From assembly GCA_020830965.2 (NCBI GenBank), contig JACCFC020000004.1, forward strand, positions 62,001-126,000: a stretch of DNA of 64,000 nt, written 5' to 3'. The DNA comes from Neisseriaceae bacterium TC5R-5 (GTDB lineage Bacteria; Pseudomonadota; Gammaproteobacteria; Burkholderiales; Chromobacteriaceae). Position 1 is the first letter of the stretch. The number at the start of each line of letters is the position of its first letter. Below are positions 53,790-62,425 of the stretch, one piece after another. The position numbers and the translations under genes are program-made. Below the pieces are notes generated by a model. The model worked only from the letters and a program-made list of their open reading frames with translations. It was not told the origin of the DNA and searched no databases.

Positions 53790-53820
53790 TTGACAAAATC
53801 ATTGCCTATGCGCAATGATT
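53790..53820 (+). promoter_or_regulatory. Promoter -35 plus 24-bp inverted repeat before the Rieske cluster
   Basis: A consensus -35 TTGACA at 53790-53795 is followed directly by a perfect inverted repeat, AATCATTGC-ctatgc-GCAATGATT (53797-53820). The repeat covers the spacer and expected -10, so a bound protein would block transcription. The IclR-type regulator encoded at 56440 is the obvious candidate; CysB-type binding is less likely. Confidence 0.55.
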
Positions 53821-53879
53821 CCTCCGGCATGATTCATAAAAGAAAATCAGTTTTATATATGAAACAAAAAGGAGAAATA

Positions 53880-54212
53880 ATGCCAGACAACTGGATCACC
53901 ATCTGTGCTGTATCAGATATCAACGCCGACTTTCCCTACGCCAGCAAAATAGCGGGACAAGACATCGGCATCTACCAATTAGGTGACGAATACCACGCAC
54001 TGGAAGACATCTGCCCCCATGCCTACGCGCTGCTCAGCCAAGGCTTTGTTGAAGATGGCAAAGTGGAATGCCCATTGCACGAAGCAGTCTTCGATATTCG
54101 TACCGGTGCCTGCCTGCGCGAACCAGGCGGACGCGATATCAAGAAATTTCCACTACGCGTCGTCGATCAACACATTCAAGTACAGCTCAGCCTGGTCAGC
54201 GAGGAAGCCTAA
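53880..54212 (+). CDS. Rieske [2Fe-2S] ferredoxin
   Basis: 110 aa from the ATG at 53880, directly after the strong site AAAGGAGAAATA; the frame opens at 53790. CPH (Cys45, His47) and CPLH (Cys64, His67) are the four ligands of a Rieske cluster, as in ferredoxin components of ring-hydroxylating oxygenases. It should carry electrons from the FAD reductase at 58255 to the oxygenase at 54544. First gene of the catabolic cluster. Confidence 0.92.
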   Translation: MPDNWITICAVSDINADFPYASKIAGQDIGIYQLGDEYHALEDICPHAYALLSQGFVEDGKVECPLHEAVFDIRTGACLREPGGRDIKKFPLRVVDQHIQVQLSLVSEEA

Positions 54213-54214
54213 AC

Positions 54215-54523
54215 ATGCCAGCCACTCACGATTTCAATCCGCACCTGAATGCTAAACAGCAACGTAATCTGAGCCAAGAAGGCGGCCAGGGCGCCATTCA
54301 CCAGCCGGGTCAATACCAGAATCTGATCTGGCAAACACGCCCACATGCTCCCGACGCATTTACGCTCAACCTGATCGCTCAGCTAGAAACCATCTTCGAC
54401 AACGGCGAGCAGGAATTACCTCAAATCGTGGCGCAACTGAATCAGCAGCGCAGTTTTAGACGCGATGGTCAAGTCTGGACCGAAGCAAGCTTCAGCAGCT
54501 TTCTGGCCGAACAAGGTTATTGA
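54215..54523 (+). CDS. Small protein between ferredoxin and oxygenase
   Basis: 102 aa starting 2 bases after the ferredoxin stop. No signal or membrane segment. Gln/Asn-rich N-terminal half (KQQRNLSQEGGQGAIHQPGQ) and a C-terminal half, LETIFDNGEQELPQIVAQLN followed by DGQVWTEASFSSFLAEQGY, that looks like a small winged/HTH fold of the recombinase-like type. I recall similar small proteins next to ring-hydroxylating oxygenases, but could not check this. It may be an accessory or regulatory subunit; no function is assigned. Confidence 0.75.
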   Translation: MPATHDFNPHLNAKQQRNLSQEGGQGAIHQPGQYQNLIWQTRPHAPDAFTLNLIAQLETIFDNGEQELPQIVAQLNQQRSFRRDGQVWTEASFSSFLAEQGY

Positions 54524-54543
54524 GAACAAGAGGAGTCAACACT

Positions 54544-55590
54544 ATGAGCCAAACAAGCGCAGCAAACGTACAAGACTATCTCGATCAAGGCATACGTGCT
54601 TGCTGGTATCCGGTACTCGCCAGTTGGGAAGTCGCGCAACAGCCGGTCGGCATCACTAGACTGGAACAACAAATTGTTCTATGGCGTGACCAGCAAGGCC
54701 AGGTACACGCACTAGAAGACCGCTGCCCACATCGCGGAGCGCGGCTATCCATGGGCTGGAATCTGGGCGATCGTGTTGCCTGCTGGTATCACGGCGTGGA
54801 AGTCAACGCGACAGGCGTGGTCACCGACGTACCGGCGATAGACAACTGCCCACTACTCGGCCAGAAATGCCTGCAAAGCTACCCGGTGCAGGAAAAATTC
54901 GGTGCCATCTTCCTTTATTTTGGCGTGACCGCCACTGAAGAACCCGCCCCGCTCTCCTTCCCACCCGAACTTAGCGATGAAGCCAGCTATAGCCAGTTTC
55001 TGTGTACCGCCAGTTGGCACTGCAACTACCAATATGCGCTGGAAAACGTGATGGACCCGATGCACGGCAGCTATCTGCATGCCTCCTCACACTCCATGGC
55101 CGAAGGCGACCGCAAGGCACAAATGAGCCTGCAAGCCACTGAAACCGGCTTTATTTTCAAAAAAAATGAGCAATCCGGCGTCAATTTTGATTGGGTAGAA
55201 CTCGGCGTCAGCGGCTGCTACTGGATGCGTCTATCCATACCCTATCGCCAACGTTTTGGCCCCGGTGGCCATTTCTGGATTGTCGGCATGGTGGTTCCGG
55301 AAGATCGCGACAACTGCCGGGTATTTTTCTGGCGCATCCGCAAAGTACAGGGTTGGCAACGCGATTTATGGCGCTTCATGTACCGCAACCGGCTGGAAGC
55401 GCTGCACTGGGATGTGCTGGAACAAGACCGCGTGCTGCTGGAAAACATGAGCCCCAACGCCCGCGACAAGGAATACCTGTACCAGCATGATGTTGGCCTC
55501 TCCCACCTGCGCCGCCTGCTGCAAAAACAGGCCAAACAGCATCTGGCCAAACTGGCTGCCCAGCAAGAACAACAGGCGCAACCAGCATGA
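54544..55590 (+). CDS. Rieske non-heme iron oxygenase, alpha (catalytic) subunit
   Basis: 348 aa from the ATG at 54544, with GAGGAG upstream. The N-terminal Rieske domain has CPH (Cys61, His63) and CWYH (Cys80, His83). The C-terminal catalytic domain binds iron through ENVMDPMHGSYLH (His174, His179, plus a downstream Asp), with Asp171 as the electron-bridge residue. No beta subunit gene follows, so it resembles alpha-only enzymes such as phthalate or vanillate oxygenases. It would add oxygen to an aromatic or N-alkyl substrate. Stop overlaps the next start (ATGA). Confidence 0.93.
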   Translation: MSQTSAANVQDYLDQGIRACWYPVLASWEVAQQPVGITRLEQQIVLWRDQQGQVHALEDRCPHRGARLSMGWNLGDRVACWYHGVEVNATGVVTDVPAIDNCPLLGQKCLQSYPVQEKFGAIFLYFGVTATEEPAPLSFPPELSDEASYSQFLCTASWHCNYQYALENVMDPMHGSYLHASSHSMAEGDRKAQMSLQATETGFIFKKNEQSGVNFDWVELGVSGCYWMRLSIPYRQRFGPGGHFWIVGMVVPEDRDNCRVFFWRIRKVQGWQRDLWRFMYRNRLEALHWDVLEQDRVLLENMSPNARDKEYLYQHDVGLSHLRRLLQKQAKQHLAKLAAQQEQQAQPA

Positions 55591-56342
55591 ACGGCCTACT
55601 GACAGGACACCGCATCGTGATTACCGGCGCTGCCCGTGGCCTTGGCCGCAGCTTTGCCACGGCAGTCGCCAAAGCCGGAGCTAGCGTGGTGTTATGCGAT
55701 ATCCGGGCAGCCGAGCTGGAAGACACCACCGCTACGCTGCAACAGGCTGGTTTTAGCGTAGAAGCACAACTGCTGGATCTGGCCGAACCAGCCTCCATCA
55801 GGGCAGCCTTTCAAGCGATTGCTGCTGGAGGTGGCGTCGATGGTTTGATCAATAACGCCGCGCTGGCTACTGGCGTCGGCGGCAAAGACCTGATGGAGCA
55901 CGATATCGAACTTTGGGATCGTGTAATGACAGTCAATGTCCGTGGCAGTTGGCTGGTTAGCCAGGCGGCGGTGCCGCTACTCGCCCAGGCAGCCCACGGC
56001 AAGATTGTGAACATCGTGTCCGATACCGCCTTATGGGGCGCACCGCGTCTGCTGGCCTATGTCGCCAGCAAGGGCGCGCTAATAGCGATGACCCGCTCCA
56101 TGGCACGCGAACTGGGGCCGCAAGGAATTTGCGTCAACAGCATCGCCCCGGGTTTAACCCGTGTCGAAGCCACCGAATACGTACCCGAACAACGCCATCG
56201 TCTGTATGAGGATGGCCGTGCCCTCTCCCGCGCGCAATACCCGGAAGATATCGATGGCACCGCCATTTATTTACTCTCGCCGCTCGCCAACTTTGTCAGC
56301 GGACAGATGATCCCAGTAAATGGTGGATTTGTATTTAATTAA
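55587..56342 (+). CDS. SDR-family dehydrogenase 1
   Basis: 251 aa. The NAD(P) motif TGAARGLG is at 13-20, and the catalytic set Ser145, Tyr158, Lys162 (YVASK) is complete. The family is classical SDR. In context it most likely oxidises the cis-dihydrodiol or hydroxyl product of the Rieske oxygenase to a catechol or ketone. It overlaps the oxygenase stop by 4 bases, so translation is coupled. Confidence 0.9.
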   Translation: MNGLLTGHRIVITGAARGLGRSFATAVAKAGASVVLCDIRAAELEDTTATLQQAGFSVEAQLLDLAEPASIRAAFQAIAAGGGVDGLINNAALATGVGGKDLMEHDIELWDRVMTVNVRGSWLVSQAAVPLLAQAAHGKIVNIVSDTALWGAPRLLAYVASKGALIAMTRSMARELGPQGICVNSIAPGLTRVEATEYVPEQRHRLYEDGRALSRAQYPEDIDGTAIYLLSPLANFVSGQMIPVNGGFVFN

Positions 56343-56439
56343 AAATGGAGAACAAATTAACTGCTTATTTGAACTTACTTTTTATAGAGCTGCTCCATAA
56401 AAACTCATTTCCTATCGATGATTATTAAAAGAAAACAAA

Positions 56440-57249
56440 ATGAATGATGAACAACAAAAATATCTCACCCCAGGCTTGGCTCGCGGTCTGGAATTATTAT
56501 TAAAGTTCAGCCAGCAGCGTCGTGAAATGAGTTTTAGTGAATTACATGCTTTAGTCGATATGCCCAAAGCCAGTGCCTACCGCGCAGTGCAAACACTCGA
56601 GGCCATGGGTTTTTTGCAGCGAGATGTGCGGAGCAATACTTTTTCACTGGGTATGCAGGTATTAAGGCTGGGCTTTGAATATATTGCCTCGCTGGATGTG
56701 GTACAGCTAGGGCAACCAATTATTGAAGCCTTACGTGATCAAAGTTCCTATAGCAGCCATTTGGCCATACGCGATGGTCGAGAAGTGGTGTATATCGCCC
56801 GGGTGAGTGCCGCTAAATCGCTGATTAATCAGGTGAGCATTGGTAGCCGCCTGCCGGTGCACTGTACCTCGTTAGGGCGCATGTTATTGACCGACCTGTC
56901 ACGTGCAGAATTTGAACAACTTTATCCCAGTACCACCTTGCCAGTCGATGAAATCTATACCACATCAACGGATAGAGAAACACTATGGCAATTAGTGCAG
57001 CAGGACAAAGCCCAGGGTTATGTTGTTGGCGAGTCTTTTTATCGACCCGGTATTTCCTCGATTGTTTATCCGGTATTTAACCGCAGCCAGCAAGTAGAAG
57101 CTGTTGTCAGCATTATGATACCCAGTAAAAACATCCCGCTCATGCAGCAAAAAAAACTGTGTGATTATGTGGCCACAGCAGCAAATAAAATATCGGGGTT
57201 ATTAGGAGCCACAATAAGACCATCTCCCATAAATTGTTTTAGCAACTAA
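56440..57249 (+). CDS. IclR-family transcriptional regulator
   Basis: 269 aa. The winged HTH (about residues 10-75: RGLELLLKFSQQRREMSFSE, DMPKASAYRAVQTLEAMGFL) is followed by the IclR ligand-binding GAF-like domain (SSHLAIRDGREVVYIARV, GSRLPVHCTSLGRMLL, GISSIVYPVFN). IclR proteins sense aromatic or small organic acids. Its place inside the cluster suggests that it controls it. It begins 97 bases after the SDR, with its own AT-rich leader. Confidence 0.92.
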   Translation: MNDEQQKYLTPGLARGLELLLKFSQQRREMSFSELHALVDMPKASAYRAVQTLEAMGFLQRDVRSNTFSLGMQVLRLGFEYIASLDVVQLGQPIIEALRDQSSYSSHLAIRDGREVVYIARVSAAKSLINQVSIGSRLPVHCTSLGRMLLTDLSRAEFEQLYPSTTLPVDEIYTTSTDRETLWQLVQQDKAQGYVVGESFYRPGISSIVYPVFNRSQQVEAVVSIMIPSKNIPLMQQKKLCDYVATAANKISGLLGATIRPSPINCFSN

Positions 57250-57334
57250 TAAAAATAGGCAAACAATTAAAAATTAATTTCGTGGCTAAAAAGCTTTCAC
57301 ACACCACGATGATGAGTACAAAGGAGAAATAAGC

Positions 57335-58258
57335 ATGACTATCAGCGGTATCGAACGACTCGAATTCGGTGTAACAGACCCGGCATTATGCAGCCAGTTT
57401 CTGCGTGACTTTGGTTTAACGGAAAGCATCCCATCGCAGCTGTTTACCACACAAAGCGGAGCGCAACTAAGTGTGCATGATATTGCTAGCCCTCACCTGC
57501 CCCCCGCTTTTGAAAAAGGTTCCACGCTACGGCGGATGAGTTGGGCAGTGGCGGATGCCACAGCACTGGAGTCACTGGCCAAGCAATTGCAGGATTATCC
57601 GGGTACTAGCTGGCAGGGAAGCGAGCTGCAATGCATCGACCCTAATGGCCTGACCCTGCGCTTTGTCCTCAGCAAGCAGCACGAGGTCAGCACCAACACT
57701 CCAGCACTCAATCAATGGGGCGATATTCGCCGTATTGACCAGCCCAGCCCAGTATATGAGCAGGCCAGCCCGATCAATATCGGCCACGTGGTGTTTTTTG
57801 TCGACGATCTGGCCGCAATGGAAAAGTTTTATTGCGAACAACTAGGCTTTCATGTGTCCGACCGCTATCGCAACCGTGCGGTGTTTTTACGCAGCCGACA
57901 ACGCGGCCAACATCATGACCTGTTTTTACTGCATAGACCGGAACATGCGCGTGGGCTGAATCATGTGGCTTTCAATGTACGCGATATTCACGAAGTCATC
58001 GGCGGAGGTATTGCAATGAACCGCCGCGAGTGGAGCACCTTTATCGGCCCGGGTCGCCACCCGATTTCCTCGGCGTATTTCTGGTATGTCCACAGCCCGC
58101 TTGGCGGCGCGTTCGAGTACTACACCAATGATGATTATCTGACCGAACAATGGCAGCCACGTACGCTGGATTACTCATTGGCGGCCTTCACCGAATGGGG
58201 AATAGCAGGAGGGATTGATTACCAAACCCGTCGCCAGCGGCAACAGGAGCAGCCATGA
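57335..58258 (+). CDS. VOC-family extradiol-type dioxygenase
   Basis: 307 aa with two vicinal-oxygen-chelate modules, the arrangement of type I extradiol ring-cleavage dioxygenases. Metal ligands of the C-terminal module are His151 (GHVVFFVDD), His210 (LNHVAFNV) and Glu261 (GGAFEYYTNDD). LHRPEHARGLNH is a typical substrate-pocket region. It probably opens the catechol-like ring meta to a hydroxyl. The ATG is preceded by AAAGGAGAAATA, as in the ferredoxin gene, and the stop overlaps the reductase start. Confidence 0.9.
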   Translation: MTISGIERLEFGVTDPALCSQFLRDFGLTESIPSQLFTTQSGAQLSVHDIASPHLPPAFEKGSTLRRMSWAVADATALESLAKQLQDYPGTSWQGSELQCIDPNGLTLRFVLSKQHEVSTNTPALNQWGDIRRIDQPSPVYEQASPINIGHVVFFVDDLAAMEKFYCEQLGFHVSDRYRNRAVFLRSRQRGQHHDLFLLHRPEHARGLNHVAFNVRDIHEVIGGGIAMNRREWSTFIGPGRHPISSAYFWYVHSPLGGAFEYYTNDDYLTEQWQPRTLDYSLAAFTEWGIAGGIDYQTRRQRQQEQP

Positions 58259-59478
58259 GCGCCAACGAACGCAACGATGTTGGTATCGTCATCGTCGGAG
58301 GGGGTCAAGCCGCCGGCTGGGCAGCAAAAACACTGCGCGATCAAGGCTATGCTGGCCGTCTTAGCATCGTCAGCGATGAACCCTACGACTTTTACGAGCG
58401 CCCGCCCTTATCCAAAGACGTACTGCTGAGTGACAGTCACTCACCACCATTTTGCGCACTGTTTCCCGAGAGCACCGTACAAGCTTTACAACTGTGCTGG
58501 TACCGCCCACAACGCGCGGTACAGCTGGATATCAACACCCAGCAAATCCTGCTGGATAGCGGTGAATGGCTGCCCTTCACCCAGTTACTATTAGCTACCG
58601 GCGCACGTCCGCACTGGCCCGACCCCAGCTGGCAACAGCATCCGCAAGTGCTATCGCTGCGTAGCTGGGAGGATGCACAGCGTCTGCGCCAGCAACTCAA
58701 ACGATGCCGCTCGCTGGCCTTGCTGGGCGGTGGTTGGATAGGTCTGGAAATAGCAGCCGCTGCGCGTCAACTAGGGCTTAGCGTCAGCCTGTTTGAACGC
58801 GCCGAACGGCTATGCTCGCGCAGTGCCGCCGTGGAAGTCAGCCAGTACCTGGCACGCTTGCAGCAACAGCATGGCGTCACCTTGCATACCGGCTGCCAGA
58901 CATTACGGCTGGACCTGAGCCAGGCACAACCGCGAATACGTACTCCGCAAACCGAAACAGAAGCCTTTGACCTGCTGCTTGTGGGCACCGGCGTGGAGCT
59001 CAATCTGGAACTGGCCAGACAAGCCGGCTTGGCGATACGCCAAGGTGTGGTGGTGGATGGTCAGGGGCGCAGCAGCCACCCCGCTGTCTTTGCCGCTGGT
59101 GATATTGCCGAACATCCACAATTGGGTGTGTGCTTACAGTCCTGGGCCTATGCCCAGAATCAGGCGATCACTACCGCCCGGGCGATGCTGGATGCACAGG
59201 CCAGCCCGTACGACGAGCCCGCCTGGCTGTGGTCAGATCAATACGACGTCAATATTCAACTACTGGGCTTACCCGCGCCGGATCTGCAATGTGTCCAGCG
59301 CCATAGCATCGACTCTTCTCTGTTTTTCTATCTGAATGAACAGCAGCAGCTGGTGCATATGGTGGCCTGCAATGACGGTCGGGCAATCAAGCTGGGCAAA
59401 CGCTGGCTGCAAAGTGGTCGGGTACTGGATGCGGCCCAACTAAGCGACCCAGACTGTGTGCTGATGTCTTTGCGCTGA
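58255..59478 (+). CDS. FAD-dependent ferredoxin reductase of the oxygenase system
   Basis: 407 aa, BphA4/ring-hydroxylating reductase type. FAD motif VIVGGGQAAGWAAKTLRDQG at about 12-31, YERPPLSKD after it, NAD motif ALLGGGWIGLEIAAAARQLG near 158-177, and FAAGDIAEHP near 282. With the Rieske ferredoxin it makes the electron chain NADH to FAD to ferredoxin to oxygenase. It begins 4 bases inside the VOC stop. Confidence 0.93.
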   Translation: MSANERNDVGIVIVGGGQAAGWAAKTLRDQGYAGRLSIVSDEPYDFYERPPLSKDVLLSDSHSPPFCALFPESTVQALQLCWYRPQRAVQLDINTQQILLDSGEWLPFTQLLLATGARPHWPDPSWQQHPQVLSLRSWEDAQRLRQQLKRCRSLALLGGGWIGLEIAAAARQLGLSVSLFERAERLCSRSAAVEVSQYLARLQQQHGVTLHTGCQTLRLDLSQAQPRIRTPQTETEAFDLLLVGTGVELNLELARQAGLAIRQGVVVDGQGRSSHPAVFAAGDIAEHPQLGVCLQSWAYAQNQAITTARAMLDAQASPYDEPAWLWSDQYDVNIQLLGLPAPDLQCVQRHSIDSSLFFYLNEQQQLVHMVACNDGRAIKLGKRWLQSGRVLDAAQLSDPDCVLMSLR

Positions 59479-59600
59479 AGCTCACCAAATCTTGTTTGGC
59501 CACGAAGACCATCAAAAAACACGACAAAGCGCGATGCCTGCTAGCAAAAGCCTTCATTGTTCGTGTTCTTTCATGGCTAAAAATACACAGGAGATGATTA

Positions 59601-60866
59601 ATGTCCGAACCGAATGCCGCGCTGACCCTGCCTGCTAACGCAGCCATCAGTCCAGAACAAAGCCAGGCAGTCACGCTTAACTGGTCGATTCCACTGGCGC
59701 TGTTCGCCTGCGTGCTACTGGCCTTTTTCGACAAGGTCAGCATTGCCGCCCTCTTCCCCGATCCGGGCTTTCAGCAAGCGATGGGCATAGGCTTTGACCC
59801 GGTAGCACTGGGACTGCTGATGACCGCTTTCCTGCTGTCTTATGGTGCCTCTTCCATTCTACTCAGCGCCTGCGGTGATCTGTTCAGCCCAACCCGCATT
59901 CTCAGTTGCATGATGCTGAGTTGGGGGGGGCTGATGCTGCTGATGGGTCTGAGCAATAGTTACCGCAGCATGTTGCTGTTACGCATTTTGCTTGGTATTG
60001 CCGAAGGCCCGCTGTTTGCCCTCGCCTATAGCATAGTTCGGCGCAGCTTCCCCTTGCAGTTACAAGCGCGCGCCACCGTATTATGGTTATTAGGCACGCC
60101 CATTGGTGCCGCTATCGGTATTCCGCTGACCTTGTTCATGCTGCATCAATTCGGTTGGCGCAGCACCTTCTTCCTGATGGCAGGTTTGACCGTCCCGGTA
60201 CTGTTACTGGCGCTATACGGGCTGCGTCATGTGCGCTTTATCCCCCAACACACAGACAAGCGTTCAGCACCGGCCTGGGCCGAGCGCAAACAAGCCTGGG
60301 GGCAATTATTCCGCAGCCCCGCCTTCTGGCTAACCTGCACCTTCAATATCGCCTTTCTCACCTATCTATGGGGCTTGAACAGCTGGCTGCCCAGCTATCT
60401 GATTAAGGGCAAAGGTATCGATCTGAACCACGCCGGTTATCTGAGTTCGCTACCGTTTATTGCCATGTTGATCGGCGAGGTATTGGGCGCCTGGCTATCT
60501 GACCGTTTCGACCGCCGGGCACTGGCCTGTCTGATCTCGCTACTGGGTGCCAGTGGTGGCCTGGTACTAGTGCTGCTGGCACATGATGTCACGCTGGTGA
60601 TGGGGGCGATGATTATCAGCACGTTTATGTGGGGCCTAGGAGCGGCCAATATTTTTGCTCTGCTAGCCAAGGCCACGGCCAGCGGGGTGAGCGCCATGGC
60701 CGGCGGTATTTTCAATGGCCTGGGCAACTTTGCCAGTGCGTTTTCACCCATGTTGATGGGCTTATTGATTGCATTTTCACAACATCTGGATAGCGGGCTA
60801 TGGTTTTTAGTGGTGGTGGCCGTGCTGGGTAGCTTGGCGTTATTGCCCCTGGTACGGCGTTTGTAA
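59601..60866 (+). CDS. MFS transporter (ACS-like aromatic/organic acid symporter)
   Basis: 421 aa with 12 helices. FFDKVSIAALFPD in helix 1, LSYGASSILLSACGDLF, and RILLGIAEGPLFALAYSIVRR after helix 4 are the pattern of the anion/cation symporter branch of the MFS. It probably imports the pathway substrate. ACACAGGAGATGATTA leads to the ATG. Confidence 0.88.
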   Translation: MSEPNAALTLPANAAISPEQSQAVTLNWSIPLALFACVLLAFFDKVSIAALFPDPGFQQAMGIGFDPVALGLLMTAFLLSYGASSILLSACGDLFSPTRILSCMMLSWGGLMLLMGLSNSYRSMLLLRILLGIAEGPLFALAYSIVRRSFPLQLQARATVLWLLGTPIGAAIGIPLTLFMLHQFGWRSTFFLMAGLTVPVLLLALYGLRHVRFIPQHTDKRSAPAWAERKQAWGQLFRSPAFWLTCTFNIAFLTYLWGLNSWLPSYLIKGKGIDLNHAGYLSSLPFIAMLIGEVLGAWLSDRFDRRALACLISLLGASGGLVLVLLAHDVTLVMGAMIISTFMWGLGAANIFALLAKATASGVSAMAGGIFNGLGNFASAFSPMLMGLLIAFSQHLDSGLWFLVVVAVLGSLALLPLVRRL

Positions 60867-60988
60867 GTATTTTTCATGACGAAAAACACTAGAGATATGA
60901 CCTGGCACAGTCTGGCGTTTTTTGTACCCTGTCGTGATGGCAAAGTGTTAAAAAAGCAAATTTTTTCTGATATTTCTAGGAGAAACCA

Positions 60989-61528
60989 ATGGAACAAGTC
61001 CTCCATAAAACCAGCAGCAGCTCTAACTCACATGAGATTAAGCCGCTATCACTGGCAGAACGGGTAGAAGCCCGTATCGCCCGCTTCAAAGGCCGTACTT
61101 ACGATTGGAACGCACTCAAGTTCCAAGCGGATTTCGACCCCAAATACCGCCGTGCGCAAATGCGCTATATCGGCACCGGTGCAACCGGTGTGGCTAGCGA
61201 TGTCAACACGATTCCAGCTGGCGGTTTTACCTTCTCCACCATGGTGCTGCCAGCCAAATGTGAAGGCCCGCTGCATGTGCATGATGATGTCGAAGAAGTC
61301 TTTTTCATGCTCAAAGGCAATATCACCTTGTTTATTCAGGATGGTGATGAGTATTACGAAACTGCCTTGCAGGAGCGCGACCTGATCTCCGTCCCTCCTG
61401 GCATTTATCGCGGCCTGTTTAATCACGGTGAAGAAGAAGCGCTGATGTGTGTCATGCTCGGCACCCCCCAACCCATGATCCCCACCTATCCACCAGATCA
61501 CCCGCTAGCCAGCATAAAGCGAAATTAA
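60989..61528 (+). CDS. Cupin-domain protein
   Basis: 179 aa with one cupin barrel. GPLHVHDDVEEVFFMLKGN (His92, His94, Glu98 spacing by motif) is cupin motif 1; motif 2 appears as ISVPPGIYRGLFNHG. These residues could hold a metal. Cupins in catabolic clusters are dioxygenases, decarboxylases or isomerases; here the step is unknown. Ribosome site CTAGGAGAAACC. Confidence 0.87.
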   Translation: MEQVLHKTSSSSNSHEIKPLSLAERVEARIARFKGRTYDWNALKFQADFDPKYRRAQMRYIGTGATGVASDVNTIPAGGFTFSTMVLPAKCEGPLHVHDDVEEVFFMLKGNITLFIQDGDEYYETALQERDLISVPPGIYRGLFNHGEEEALMCVMLGTPQPMIPTYPPDHPLASIKRN

Positions 61529-61529
61529 C

Positions 61530-62324
61530 ATGCTCATCTCACCGCAAACCGTGGGCAACATCCGTTGGCTCAACGCGGGCTCGGGCGCGCAGCCGCTAGT
61601 GCTGCTGCATGGTATTAGCTCCCGCGCGCAATCCTGGCAGCAACAGTTTAGCGATGAGCGTCTGTTAGCGCGCTATCAATTACTAGCCTGGGATACCCCC
61701 GGCTATGGCGAGAGTAACGCGCTACCGCTTCTTGAACCGCTGGCCAGCGATTACGCCAATGCCCTGGCCTATAGTCTGGCGCAATGGTCGTTTGCGCAGC
61801 CGCCGATACTGCTTGGCCATTCACTAGGCGCGATGGTGGCAGCGGCCTATGCCGCACGTTATCCGCAGCGTATTGCTGGCCTGATCCTGGTCAGCCCGGC
61901 ACAGGGTTATGCGCATGAATCTGCGGCACAACAGCAGCAGCGTTTTGCACAGCGCTGCGAGTGGACACAGCAAATCAACGGTGCGGACGCCTATGCGGCC
62001 CAGCGCGCAGTGGCGCTGCTGCGCCCGAACGCCTCAGTTGAGGAAGTCGAACAAGTCGCCAACAGCATGCGAGCACTGCACTGCGACGGTTACCGGGCTG
62101 CTGCCTGGATGCTGACGCATGACAGCATTCATCGCTATTTGCCGGATTACCTTGGTCAAACGATGGTGTGGTGCGGTGAACAGGACACGATTACCCCACC
62201 GACCGCAGCAGAAGAACTGGCCGCGCATTATGGCTGGCCATTCCGTTTGATCACCGACGCCGGCCATGCTTGTTATCTCGATGCTCCGGACGAATTTGCG
62301 GCGTATTGCTTGCAGGGGCTTTAG
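61530..62324 (+). CDS. Alpha/beta hydrolase (MhpC/BphD-like)
   Basis: 264 aa. LLHGISS oxyanion loop, nucleophile Ser98 in GHSLGAM, acid in GEQDTITPP (about 213) and His in DAGHACYLD (about 247). The fold and the extradiol dioxygenase beside it suggest cleavage of a meta-ring-fission product (C-C hydrolase) or an ester/enol-lactone step. The gene starts 1 base after the cupin stop. Confidence 0.88.
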   Translation: MLISPQTVGNIRWLNAGSGAQPLVLLHGISSRAQSWQQQFSDERLLARYQLLAWDTPGYGESNALPLLEPLASDYANALAYSLAQWSFAQPPILLGHSLGAMVAAAYAARYPQRIAGLILVSPAQGYAHESAAQQQQRFAQRCEWTQQINGADAYAAQRAVALLRPNASVEEVEQVANSMRALHCDGYRAAAWMLTHDSIHRYLPDYLGQTMVWCGEQDTITPPTAAEELAAHYGWPFRLITDAGHACYLDAPDEFAAYCLQGL

Positions 62325-62425
62325 TTATGGGGACTTTATCCGCCATACAAATCACAAAATATAAAAACCAGGACTGACAACTGGCTCGGTAATTCAACAA
62401 ACCGTTCACAAAGGAGAAATACCCT

